A stretch of 5,701 nt of DNA from Methanosarcina sp. (GTDB lineage Archaea; Halobacteriota; Methanosarcinia; Methanosarcinales; Methanosarcinaceae). How positions within the stretch are numbered: the stretch's first letter is position 1; every line of letters starts with the position of its first letter. Positions 1 through 5,545 of this stretch are shown piece after piece. The position numbers were made by a program, and so were the translations under genes. The notes beneath the pieces were generated by a model. It worked only from the letters and a program-made list of their open reading frames with translations, was not told the origin of the DNA and made no database searches. The DNA lies in assembly GCA_003157235.1 (NCBI GenBank), contig PMJC01000253.1, positions 1-5,701 on the forward strand, written 5' to 3'.

Positions 1-351
1 TTTGAGCGGGGTCCAGACGCCGTCTAGGAGCTTTATCGGGCGAAGATTGACATACTGATCAAAATAAAAGCGTGCAGTTAATAAGATTCCCTTCTCAAGA
101 ATTCCTGGGGCAATCCTCGGGTCTCCAATGGAGCCGAGGTAAATGGCAGGATAGCAGGATAATTCTTTTAAGGTCTCTTCCGAAATCAATTCTCCTGTTT
201 CGAGATAATGGTCTCCACCATGCGGGTATTCAATCCATTCTATATCAAAACCAAATCTTTCACCGGCTGCATCTATGACTTTTCTGCCTTCGAAGATGAC
301 TTCTGGTCCTATTCCGTCACCTGGGAGAACCGGAATCTTATACTGCGTCAT
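1..351 (-). CDS. leuB: Isocitrate/isopropylmalate dehydrogenase family protein, N-terminal 117 codons (partial), probable 3-isopropylmalate dehydrogenase
   Basis: The minus frame from ATG at 351 stays open to the left edge (117 codons), so the C-terminal two thirds lie outside the window. It begins [18 protein letters not shown], the N-terminal signature of NAD-dependent beta-decarboxylating dehydrogenases. Residues 73-78 read GSIGDP. The substrate helix and strand at 86-105 contain LL at 90-91, Arg94, and QYVNLRP with Arg104, matching the malate-moiety-binding arginines of the family. The LL pair is at the position that contacts the isopropyl group in characterised LeuB. The QYVNLRP segment and GDPR loop resemble the D-malate/tartrate dehydrogenase-like branch, so substrate is assigned partly from the upstream leuD. 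The expected cytosolic reaction is oxidation and decarboxylation of 3-isopropylmalate to 2-oxoisocaproate; homoisocitrate dehydrogenase (AksF) is the alternative. The start is fixed by GGAAGGAG seven bases upstream. Confidence 0.9.
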   Translation of the reverse strand, partial: MTQYKIPVLPGDGIGPEVIFEGRKVIDAAGERFGFDIEWIEYPHGGDHYLETGELISEETLKELSCYPAIYLGSIGDPRIAPGILEKGILLTARFYFDQYVNLRPIKLLDGVWTPLK

Positions 352-358
352 ATTTATG

Positions 359-366
359 CTCCTTCC
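359..366 (-). promoter_or_regulatory. Strong Shine-Dalgarno sequence of the leuB-like gene
   Basis: On the minus strand GGAAGGAG lies seven bases before the ATG at 351. It matches the archaeal 16S 3' end and decides the start. Its strength suggests that the dehydrogenase is translated independently of leuD. Confidence 0.8.
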
Positions 367-418
367 GAATTTACAGGCAAACTTGCTTATTTTATTACGA
401 ACTGTCAAACAAGAAAAA

Positions 419-426
419 TATTATAT
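419..426 (-). promoter_or_regulatory. Possible TATA box for the leuB-like gene
   Basis: The minus strand reads ATATAATA here, which would place a start near 397 and give a leader of about 45 bases containing the Shine-Dalgarno. The 299-base gap after leuD (352-650) otherwise shows no gene. It also contains two partial copies (568-573 AGTATC, 589-595 GGTATCA) of the heptamer seen in front of leuD. The TATA assignment is tentative because the spacer is AT-rich throughout. Confidence 0.35.
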
Positions 427-650
427 CTTAATGACTATCCAGCCTGGGTTAAACAACAATCAATAATCCTACTGACTAAGATTCACAAAGTGAATTTATG
501 TGAGATTACTTTATTTAACTTTAGACTAATGATTATGTTGTTATTTTTCAAGCAGTCAGTGATTATAAGTATCTCTTGAATCAAAATCGGTATCATCAAA
601 CTTATATTTACTATTTTTAAGAAGTATGGCTCGGGATAGCTTTCCTTTCC

Positions 651-1139
651 TTAGCGCTTAGAGACAAGTTTTCTAGCATATTCCACAAGTCCTCCAACAT
701 CAACGATTTCTCGAACGAAATCAGGGAGTGGAGTTACTTGGTAGGCTTCTCCTTTTGTTTTGTTTTCAATAACTCCGGTTGAAAGGTTTACCTCAAGCTC
801 ATCTCCATCATCGATCCGGTCAGTGTCTGGGCATTCAAGGACAGGAACTCCTATATTTATCGAATTCCTAAAAAAAATCCTTGCAAAAGACTTTGCAATT
901 ACACAGTTTATCTTCAAACCTTTAAGGGCTAGTGGCGCATGCTCGCGAGAGGATCCGCATCCAAAATTACTTCCAGCGACCACGATATCATTCTCATGAA
1001 CATTTTTTGCAAATTCTGAGCGTACTCCTTCAAATGTATGCTTTGCAAGATCTTCCTGAGTATTGAAAACCAGGTATCTTCCTGATATTATTGCATCTGT
1101 ATCTACGTTGTCTCCGAATTTCCAGGCCCTTCTTTTCAT
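651..1139 (-). CDS. leuD: 3-isopropylmalate dehydratase small subunit (homoaconitase-type small subunit family)
   Basis: A 162-residue protein of the usual length for archaeal LeuD/HacB, the swivelling Aconitase_C domain that docks on a separate iron-sulfur large subunit (LeuC). Visible motifs are NVDTDAI at 11-17, the active-site loop GCGSSREHAP at 60-69, and AKSFARIFFRNSINIGVPVL around 82-101. The substrate loop is YLVF at 22-25. In methanogens this loop is YLVY-like in isopropylmalate isomerase and YLRT in homoaconitase, so the sequence favours isomerisation of 2- to 3-isopropylmalate in leucine synthesis over coenzyme B synthesis. The frame can be read back to TTG at 1151 (also GTG 1148, ATG 1145). 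ATG 1139 is preferred because GGTGAT lies four bases before it and family members start MKRRAWKFG. It ends with TAA, and the leuB-like gene follows 299 bases later on the same strand. Confidence 0.93.
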   Translation of the reverse strand: MKRRAWKFGDNVDTDAIISGRYLVFNTQEDLAKHTFEGVRSEFAKNVHENDIVVAGSNFGCGSSREHAPLALKGLKINCVIAKSFARIFFRNSINIGVPVLECPDTDRIDDGDELEVNLSTGVIENKTKGEAYQVTPLPDFVREIVDVGGLVEYARKLVSKR

Positions 1140-1143
1140 AAAC

Positions 1144-1149
1144 ATCACC
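1144..1149 (-). promoter_or_regulatory. Shine-Dalgarno of leuD (decides the start)
   Basis: GGTGAT on the minus strand matches the distal part of the archaeal Shine-Dalgarno GGAGGTGAT and sits four bases before ATG 1139. It overlaps the in-frame GTG at 1148 and ATG at 1145, which argues against those upstream starts. Confidence 0.6.
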
Positions 1150-1166
1150 AATTATTTGCTGCAATT

Positions 1167-1274
1167 ATTTTGATACTACCTCAGAAAATACTTCCAGCCT
1201 GTTAATTGAACTATACTAATAGAGTTGAAGTATCACAGCTAGTATTTAAATAATCTCCTGATGAGTATCAAAAT
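1167..1274. repeat. Triplicate TGATACT motif around the leuD promoter, including an 11-bp inverted repeat
   Basis: AGTATCA occurs at 1229-1235 and 1264-1270, on either side of the leuD TATA box and 35 bases apart. The complementary TGATACT occurs at 1171-1177 in the leader. The outer pair extends to an exact 11-base inverted repeat (1167-1177 ATTTTGATACT against 1264-1274). Placement over a core promoter suggests a transcription-factor site, possibly one responding to leucine or nitrogen supply. The regulator is unknown and the function is inferred from position only. Confidence 0.4.
1243..1250 (-). promoter_or_regulatory. TATA box of leuD
   Basis: The minus strand reads GGAGATTATTTAAATACT, with TTTAAATA as the TATA element and a purine-rich stretch upstream that could serve as a BRE. 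Transcription would start near 1220, giving a leader of about 80 bases. The box lies between two TGATACT heptamers, as expected for a regulated promoter. Confidence 0.55.
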
Positions 1275-1376
1275 TGATCAACATTGCAGCTTTTTCTCTC
1301 CGAAACTTACTCTTAAAATATGAAAAATAATTATTTTAATTATTAATTTGCGAATTCTTCGCCGCGTTTGTTTGGA

Positions 1377-1395
1377 GTTCAAGAACACTTATATA
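1377..1395 (+). promoter_or_regulatory. Archaeal promoter CTTATATA with adjoining palindrome
   Basis: CTTATATA at 1388-1395 matches the box A consensus seen at strongly transcribed methanogen genes. The palindrome GTTCAAGAAC at 1377-1386 abuts it on the upstream side, over the expected BRE position. Start would be near 1418-1422. No annotated-size gene follows, which is why a small transcript is proposed. A second TATA-like string, CTATATAT, lies at 1402-1409. Confidence 0.45.
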
Positions 1396-1417
1396 TCTCC
1401 TCTATATATGCCATATT

Positions 1418-1547
1418 ATCTGTGGGGAGTGTATATAGTGGGAAGGTTCTAAATGGTCATCAACTATAAGCTAAGCCTCTCTTTTGCTCCCCATTTCTCC
1501 AGATAAACTTGCGGAATTTCCTGCACATAAAGTGAACTGAAGTTTTT
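1418..1547 (+). ncRNA. Candidate small structured transcript, possibly encoding a 17-residue peptide
   Basis: Downstream of the CTTATATA box, TGGGGAG (1423-1429) pairs perfectly with CTCCCCA (1487-1493). Inside it TATAGT (1434-1439) pairs with ACTATA (1463-1468). The inner loop exposes GGAAGG (1441-1446) six bases before an ATG at 1453, which opens a 17-codon frame, MVINYKLSLSFAPHFSR, ending with TAA at 1504-1506. A small palindrome (1510-1525) and a T5 tract (1543-1547) could end the transcript. The 71-base span of the outer stem is tRNA-like in size, but there is no T-arm, so it is not a tRNA. It may be an sRNA, a leader peptide or a microprotein mRNA. The evidence is promoter position and base pairing only. 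Confidence 0.3.
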
Positions 1548-1588
1548 AGAGTTAGAATATCACCACAATTAGTAAGTTGGCGGCAGTA

Positions 1589-1605
1589 ATAAGTTTACTC
1601 TGATA
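1589..1605. repeat. 17-base dispersed repeat, copy 1
   Basis: ATAAGTTTACTCTGATA is identical to 4921-4937 in the same orientation. The flanks of the two copies do not match. This copy lies in a stretch of higher GC (1575-1650) that also contains a CTGG-TTG-CCAG hairpin at 1636-1646 next to an A7 run. Confidence 0.5.
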
Positions 1606-1727
1606 AATTACGTCCGGATGCTGACCGCAAGTCGCCTGGTTGCCAGAAAAAAATATAAAACATCTTGCCACTCTATCTAGAAGGCGGTAAATAAGTTATC
1701 CAGATGAATGCTTTCTCCTTGGGATAT

Positions 1728-1886
1728 TTAAATATGAGACCCATCTACCAGGAGCTGGATCATTGAAAAATTTCCTTTGGAGAGTCTTTCTTTCATAAGC
1801 TTCTTTTCATTGGTTCTTCTGACCTCAAGTTTCTTTTCAGAGAGTCTCCTGCAAAAATTAATTCTGCTACAGTGAAGACTTTTCAT
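1728..1886 (-). CDS. Small basic ORF, 52 residues, unrecognised
   Basis: The frame starts at ATG 1886 and ends with TAA at 1728. The product is rich in Lys, Arg and Glu, with a repeated EKKL segment (SEKKLEVRRTNEKKLMKERL, about residues 16-35) that could form an amphipathic helix. No signal peptide or membrane segment is seen. I do not recognise the family. In its favour are a higher GC and better codon quality than the surrounding spacer, a CATATATT box near 1926-1934 that would give a leader of about 18 bases, and a T-rich tract at 1647-1660 after the stop. Against it are its short length and the lack of a clear Shine-Dalgarno. After the stop the same frame runs on for another 17 codons, which may mean a decayed longer gene. 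Confidence 0.25.
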   Translation of the reverse strand: MKSLHCSRINFCRRLSEKKLEVRRTNEKKLMKERLSKGNFSMIQLLVDGSHI

Positions 1887-2795
1887 TTCCAAGATTTTTC
1901 AATTTAAAATACGGTTGTTTTTTTCAATATATGTGATTTGTAAAAATATCCAATTGTCAGTTATTAAGTGGTTGATTTTTTCAGAATTAAATTTCCAGTG
2001 GAACTAATTTGTTGTTTTCATGTATTTAAGAAGATCTGTTCTAAATTACCTCAATGGAATACGGAACGAAAAGACCAGAAAATAGCACCATTTGCATTTT
2101 TGAAACAAAAGCAAATAGATGATAAAGGACTACATATTTTTTCCAGAAAATATGCAAAAAAATAAAATTTTAATTTCATTAAAATAAATTCTTTTTTAAT
2201 GGATGCTTTAGATATATTTAGATAACATTATATTATTAGGAAATTTCATAAACTTCTGATTTTCACGAGTTATTTATGCACCATTTATAAGCATATGACA
2301 AAATATAGGGATTTATTGAAATTCTCAATTTAATAGATACAAGAACATAATATACTTTCTTAATATGAAATTGGCTTAAAAACAAGTATGAAACTTTACT
2401 AATAAAAAGATCAAATAAATGAAAGTATTCTCCAACAGACCTTTTTTTGAGTATTACTGTATCGTTATTTTGTAGAAAGCTTGTTCTAATTTTAGCTTTC
2501 AAAAACTTCTAAAAACAAATTAGTGAATTGCCATCGAAAGCTCAAATGTGACTTTAATCACGTATGTTAAATTGGCCTTTTTATACTATTTCACTGCCCA
2601 ATGAATTGGTAATTTAAATTGGCAGAAATAATATACAAATTTTATGGTTTAGACAATAACAAAAGTTTTTTTCCCTTGCTTCTAAATTTTGTATAATCTG
2701 TGAATAGCAAAAACAACGTTTATGTAGAATGGTAATGAAATTTTGGAGTTTTTTAAAATTGAATTAAATCATAAAAATATGATGTTGCTGCAGGT

Positions 2796-2810
2796 GAATC
2801 GGCAAGTGAC
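2796..2810 (+). repeat. GAATCGGCAA repeat, copy 1
   Basis: GAATCGGCAAGTGAC here is matched by GAATCGGCAACTGAT at 5515-5529. Ten bases are identical, and 13 of 15 over the longer span. Weaker similarity (ATGAT, TTGCT) continues to the left of both copies. This may be a trace of a dispersed element or a shared binding site. Confidence 0.3.
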
Positions 2811-2895
2811 TTTTAAGCTTCTCTTTATGATTCATTGACAAAGCATCTACCTATCTATGGTCGATAATACACGAGATACGAATACAGCTACGCAT

Positions 2896-2910
2896 AAAAA
2901 AACAAACAAA
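2896..2910 (-). terminator. Candidate oligo-T terminator of the M42 peptidase transcript
   Basis: The minus strand reads TTTGTTTGTTTTTTT, the first substantial T-rich tract after the peptidase stop codon, about 186 bases downstream. Archaeal termination commonly uses such tracts. The distance leaves a 3' untranslated region containing the palindromes at 2958-2995. Confidence 0.35.
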
Positions 2911-2957
2911 GTAGATGCAGAATTTATTTTATAATTTGTTTTCAACATCATGACACG

Positions 2958-2995
2958 CTACTCAGTAGACGTACACATATGTACAATTTGTGTAC
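2958..2995. repeat. Two adjacent palindromes downstream of the peptidase gene
   Basis: CTACTCAGTAG (2958-2968) is a perfect dyad around one central base. GTACACA (2971-2977) pairs with TGTGTAC (2989-2995) across an 11-base loop. They lie two bases apart in the expected 3' untranslated region of the peptidase transcript. They may be RNA hairpins that stabilise or process the 3' end, or a protein-binding site. Confidence 0.4.
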
Positions 2996-3095
2996 CTATT
3001 TACCAACGATTATTCATTAAAGGTTAGATTAATTTTTAAACTACGATCAATATTGAGAAACTAGATGGCATTTTTGTAACTCTGCGGGAAGTGGA

Positions 3096-4169
3096 TCAAA
3101 AATATCTGCTAACATTTTCTATTGCTTTTACAATCAACAAGATACTTGCTTCTACGTCTGAGATATCCAGAACCTCAACTGGGGAATGAACATACCTGGT
3201 GGCTATACTAACAGTGCCTGTGGGAATACCTTCTTTTGTGAGGTGTATCGATGTAGCATCAGTAGTCCCCCCAGAACCAACGTTCAACTGATATGAAATC
3301 TTATTTTCGGCTGCAGTATCCCTCAACCACTTAAGAACCTGAGGATGGGCTATAAGGCCTCTTCCAGACGCATCGGCTACGTTAATTACAGGCCCTTTCC
3401 CGACTTCAAGGGAAGAATCTGTTTTGCTGATGCCCGGATAATCTCCAGGAACAGTTGTATCAAGAGCGAGAGCCAAGTTAGGGACAAGCCCAAAAGCAGA
3501 GATTTTTGCTCCCTTCAGTCCTACTTCCTCCTGAACAGTACCTACAGCATAGATATTTGCTTCAATTTTATGCTTAGAAAGCTGTTTCATAACCTCTATG
3601 AGAATTACAACTCCCACACGATCGTCAAAAGCTTTGGAAGTGACTTTACCGTTTGCTAGAGGCATAAATTCCCGGTCAATACTAACTGGCGTACCGATCT
3701 CGATTCCAATTTTTTCAGCATCATCCCTGTCATTCGCTCCGATATCAATAAACATATCCTCCATTTTCACAGGCTTTTTCCTGTCATCTTCTTTCATCAA
3801 ATGGGGAGGCTTAGAACCAATTACTCCTGGAATTGAGCCTTTCTTGCCATGAACTATAACTCTCTGGCTGAGGAGTGTCTGGTCAAACCATCCTCCAATC
3901 TCTACAAAACGGAGAAATCCGTTATCATCAATATACTTGATCATGAGCCCGATTTCGTCCATGTGAGCAGCAAGCATTACAGAAGGTCTGTCTCCTTTTT
4001 TAGTAGCTATAAGATTCCCCATGATATCTCTCCGGATAGTGTCTACATAGGGTTCTATCTCCATTTCAAGGAGATCACGGATATTATCTTCAGAACCTGA
4101 AATTCCATGAGCATTTGTGAATTTTTTAAGAAGAAATCCGATTTCTTTAAGGTTTCCGCTTTTTTCCAT
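3096..4169 (-). CDS. M42 family metallopeptidase (TET-type tetrahedral aminopeptidase)
   Basis: From ATG 4169 the protein has 357 residues, usual for the family. It carries the complete co-catalytic metal site: His69 in AAHMDEIG with Asp71, bridging Asp182 in KAFDDRVG, catalytic Glu214 and ligand Glu215 in VQEEVG, Asp237 in ALDTTVPGD, and His328 in YVHSPVE. The spacing closely follows characterised archaeal TET enzymes, which form hollow dodecamers in the cytosol and trim peptides released by the proteasome. The PDZ-like insertion domain occupies roughly residues 58-160. GSGGTTDATSIH near 298-309 is the conserved C-terminal lobe segment. Substrate preference (leucyl, glutamyl or lysyl) cannot be read from the sequence. 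The frame extends back to TTG 4205, with ATGs at 4190 and 4175. None has a good Shine-Dalgarno, so the start is uncertain. It ends with TGA and appears monocistronic. Confidence 0.94.
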   Translation of the reverse strand: MEKSGNLKEIGFLLKKFTNAHGISGSEDNIRDLLEMEIEPYVDTIRRDIMGNLIATKKGDRPSVMLAAHMDEIGLMIKYIDDNGFLRFVEIGGWFDQTLLSQRVIVHGKKGSIPGVIGSKPPHLMKEDDRKKPVKMEDMFIDIGANDRDDAEKIGIEIGTPVSIDREFMPLANGKVTSKAFDDRVGVVILIEVMKQLSKHKIEANIYAVGTVQEEVGLKGAKISAFGLVPNLALALDTTVPGDYPGISKTDSSLEVGKGPVINVADASGRGLIAHPQVLKWLRDTAAENKISYQLNVGSGGTTDATSIHLTKEGIPTGTVSIATRYVHSPVEVLDISDVEASILLIVKAIENVSRYF

Positions 4170-4216
4170 TTTCATCCATCTCTTGCACATTAGTTTGGGA
4201 TTCAAATCGATTTCAA

Positions 4217-4247
4217 TATATATTATTATGATTGAGTATGTATAAAT
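4217..4247 (-). promoter_or_regulatory. Promoter region of the M42 peptidase gene
   Basis: Two TATA-like strings lie upstream on the minus strand: ATTTATAC (4240-4247), predicting a start near 4217, and TAATATATAT (4217-4226), predicting a start near 4195. The second would make ATG 4190 almost leaderless and give about 26 bases of leader to ATG 4169. The sequence does not decide between them. Confidence 0.4.
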
Positions 4248-4648
4248 ATTAATTATTATTTATTAATTATTACAAAATTTCCTAAATTTTGTTTTTTAAG
4301 CTTGTAGTCCTCGAATAAAAAATAAAACTTCGCTATCTTAGAAAAATTAATTTATCATCAAGTGCACACATCTTCCTACTACTTTTAGAATTTAAAGTTG
4401 AACGAAGGAAAGCACTGAAAACAACTTAAAAACTTATCTCAAGTTTCCTTTTTCCAGCTTTTTCCGTAATTTTCATGTTTCGTCTCTAATTTTAGGATCA
4501 GTGTATAAATTTTGTTAAGTGACTATAAAACCACTTTTCTTATACGATAAAGTGTTAATTTCATACTTAAGGATTAAATTTTAATTAACTCACATCAAAT
4601 ATTAATAATTAGTATAATATTAATTAATTAGTATAACTTATTGATTAC

Positions 4649-4900
4649 TTACCGCTCTATAAAAAATAAACCTAATTTATAGCTATTTTGATGCAATCTT
4701 AATCTGCCCCCCGTTCCGCTTTGATTACAAAAACGACACTATTTATCACTGGTGGAATCAAAATGTGAACCAATCTCAAAATAGGGTGTAAGACTTTTTT
4801 CAATAAGATTCTCTTTGACTTGAGGACAATTAATGTCAGACTTTGTTATTAAAGAGCCAATTGAATCTTTTTTCTTGTTCAAAAAATCAAAAATCCCCAT
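4649..4900 (-). CDS. Small ORF with in-frame amber codon and CxxC zinc-finger-like tail (possible pyrrolysine readthrough or pseudogene)
   Basis: ATG 4900 opens MGIFDFLNKKK and runs 53 codons to TAG at 4739-4741. The same frame then continues without a break for 29 codons, beginning CRFCNQSGTGGRLRLH, to TAA at 4649. Cys55, Cys58 and His70 have nearly C2H2 finger spacing (11 residues rather than 12 before His), and the second His is absent. The N-terminal segment is a short basic helix of the kind seen at the start of many small archaeal proteins. Three readings are possible: a real 53-residue protein; an 83-residue protein with pyrrolysine at 54, since Methanosarcinaceae can decode UAG; or a decayed zinc-finger gene. 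The missing His and shortened finger favour decay; the intact frame on both sides and better GC in the tail argue for recent coding. A TATA-like CATATATC at 4933-4940 would give a leader of about 11 bases. The Shine-Dalgarno is weak (GTGAT). Confidence 0.4.
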
Positions 4901-4920
4901 AACTATCACTGACTGTATTT

Positions 4921-4937
4921 ATAAGTTTACTCTGATA
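4921..4937. repeat. 17-base dispersed repeat, copy 2
   Basis: ATAAGTTTACTCTGATA, identical to 1589-1605. Here it covers the presumed core promoter of the amber-interrupted ORF and overlaps two TATA-like strings on the minus strand (4916-4924 and 4933-4940), so it may include a binding site or be part of a mobile-element remnant. Confidence 0.5.
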
Positions 4938-5451
4938 TATGACTGATGGTAGGATTCAAAACCACTAAATCTTTCGATACTGATCTTAAGCTCATAACCT
5001 TTGGCTAAAACATGAAAAACTTTTTTAGCATAGATTGAAATGCTACAACCCGAAAGGTGTCGGAACTAAGACTTTAATAGAAGGCACAATTTAATATTTT
5101 TACTTTGAATTTCCACTCAATAAACTTGCTAACTAACGCTTAAATATGTGAAAGTATAACGAAGAAATTTAGCTATAGGTCGGTTTTTTGGGAGAACTAT
5201 TTAATATTTTTAAATAAGAAGAGACTGATTCAAGAAAACTAAATAAATATTTTCGGTCAGGATATTTTTTGAAAAAAGAGATATGTGAAAATTTGCATTT
5301 GTGTATAAAAATATTATTTATTTTATTAAACTTTACCATAAAAATATAAGTTTTTATCTAGGTAATTTTATAAAGGTTTAGAAATTTACTTTAGACTCAA
5401 TAACTTTTGGAAAAAAAATATATTGTGCATGAACTCCACAAAACAGCGTAC

Positions 5452-5494
5452 AAAAAATTTGAGTTACCTATATCCCCGTACTCAAACTTTTTTT
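5452..5494. terminator. Hairpin flanked by A-run and T-run, possible bidirectional terminator
   Basis: A6 (5452-5457) is followed by TTTGAGT (5458-5464), a loop region with CCCC, ACTCAAA (5480-5486), one C, and T7 (5488-5494). With one bulged T the stem extends by TAC/GTA. The A and T runs pair outside the stem, so both strands read as stem followed by T-run. No neighbouring transcript is certain, so it may instead be the end of a small mobile element. Confidence 0.45.
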
Positions 5495-5514
5495 CATGAT
5501 CCATTTGCTATATG

Positions 5515-5529
5515 GAATCGGCAACTGAT
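5515..5529 (+). repeat. GAATCGGCAA repeat, copy 2
   Basis: Partner of 2796-2810, in the same orientation. It lies about 20 bases after the A/T-flanked hairpin and shortly before the open frame at the right edge. Confidence 0.3.
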
Positions 5530-5545
5530 TAATTATTATTCCTAA

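Larger units (their letters stand above)
1140..3095. other. Long AT-rich intergenic region between leuD and the peptidase gene
   Basis: About 1.95 kb without a recognised gene. The leuD promoter, the candidate small transcript, the 17-base repeat and the possible 52-codon ORF occupy the leuD-proximal half. From about 1900 to 2830 the sequence is strongly AT-rich. The only longer frames, a GTG-started 65-codon plus frame (1968-2165) and a TTG-started 79-codon minus frame (2263-2502), lack ribosome binding sites and recognisable features. The right end holds palindromes and a T-rich tract linked to the end of the peptidase transcript. Spacers of this size are common in Methanosarcina genomes and often contain decayed mobile elements; none could be identified here. 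Confidence 0.6.
4206..5545. other. AT-rich intergenic region upstream of the peptidase gene
   Basis: About 1.3 kb. It contains the peptidase promoter, a direct repeat of TAATTAGTATAA (4606-4617 and 4625-4636, 19 bases apart), the amber-interrupted small ORF (4649-4900), the second copy of the 17-base repeat, a 14-base AT-only string ATTTAATATTTTTA repeated at 5089-5102 and 5199-5212, and the hairpin at 5452-5494. A 56-codon minus frame (5339-5169) has no Shine-Dalgarno and low-complexity composition and was not called. The rest shows nothing recognisable. Confidence 0.55.

Noticed and set aside
208..579. 123-codon plus-strand frame
   Set aside because: Antisense to the N-terminus of the leuB-like gene, whose frame is intact with conserved motifs; the remainder is spacer.
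1278..1388. 36-codon minus frame with GAGGAG eight bases before a GTG
   Set aside because: Short, Arg/Ile-rich by composition, overlaps the CTTATATA box and the leuD upstream region, and has no supporting evidence beyond the Shine-Dalgarno.
1968..2165. 65-codon plus-strand frame starting with GTG
   Set aside because: No Shine-Dalgarno, a rare start, AT-driven composition and no recognisable motif. A TATA-like string at 1925-1934 alone is not enough.
2263..2502. 79-codon minus-strand frame
   Set aside because: Starts only at TTG, has no internal ATG, no ribosome binding site, and is low in complexity.
2843..2918. 8-bp inverted repeat GCATCTAC/GTAGATGC spanning 76 bases, tRNA-like in size
   Set aside because: No T-arm, D-arm or anticodon stem on either strand; an 8-bp match at this range is expected by chance.
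3345..4100. Several plus-strand frames within the peptidase gene
   Set aside because: Shadows of the M42 peptidase, which has all catalytic residues on the other strand.
4598..4636. AT-only hairpin and 12-base direct repeat
   Set aside because: Composition is almost pure A and T, so chance repeats are common; noted only in the spacer entry.
5169..5339. 56-codon minus-strand frame starting with ATG, with TATA-like strings upstream
   Set aside because: Lys/Phe/Asn/Ser-rich product expected from random AT-rich DNA, no Shine-Dalgarno and no motif.
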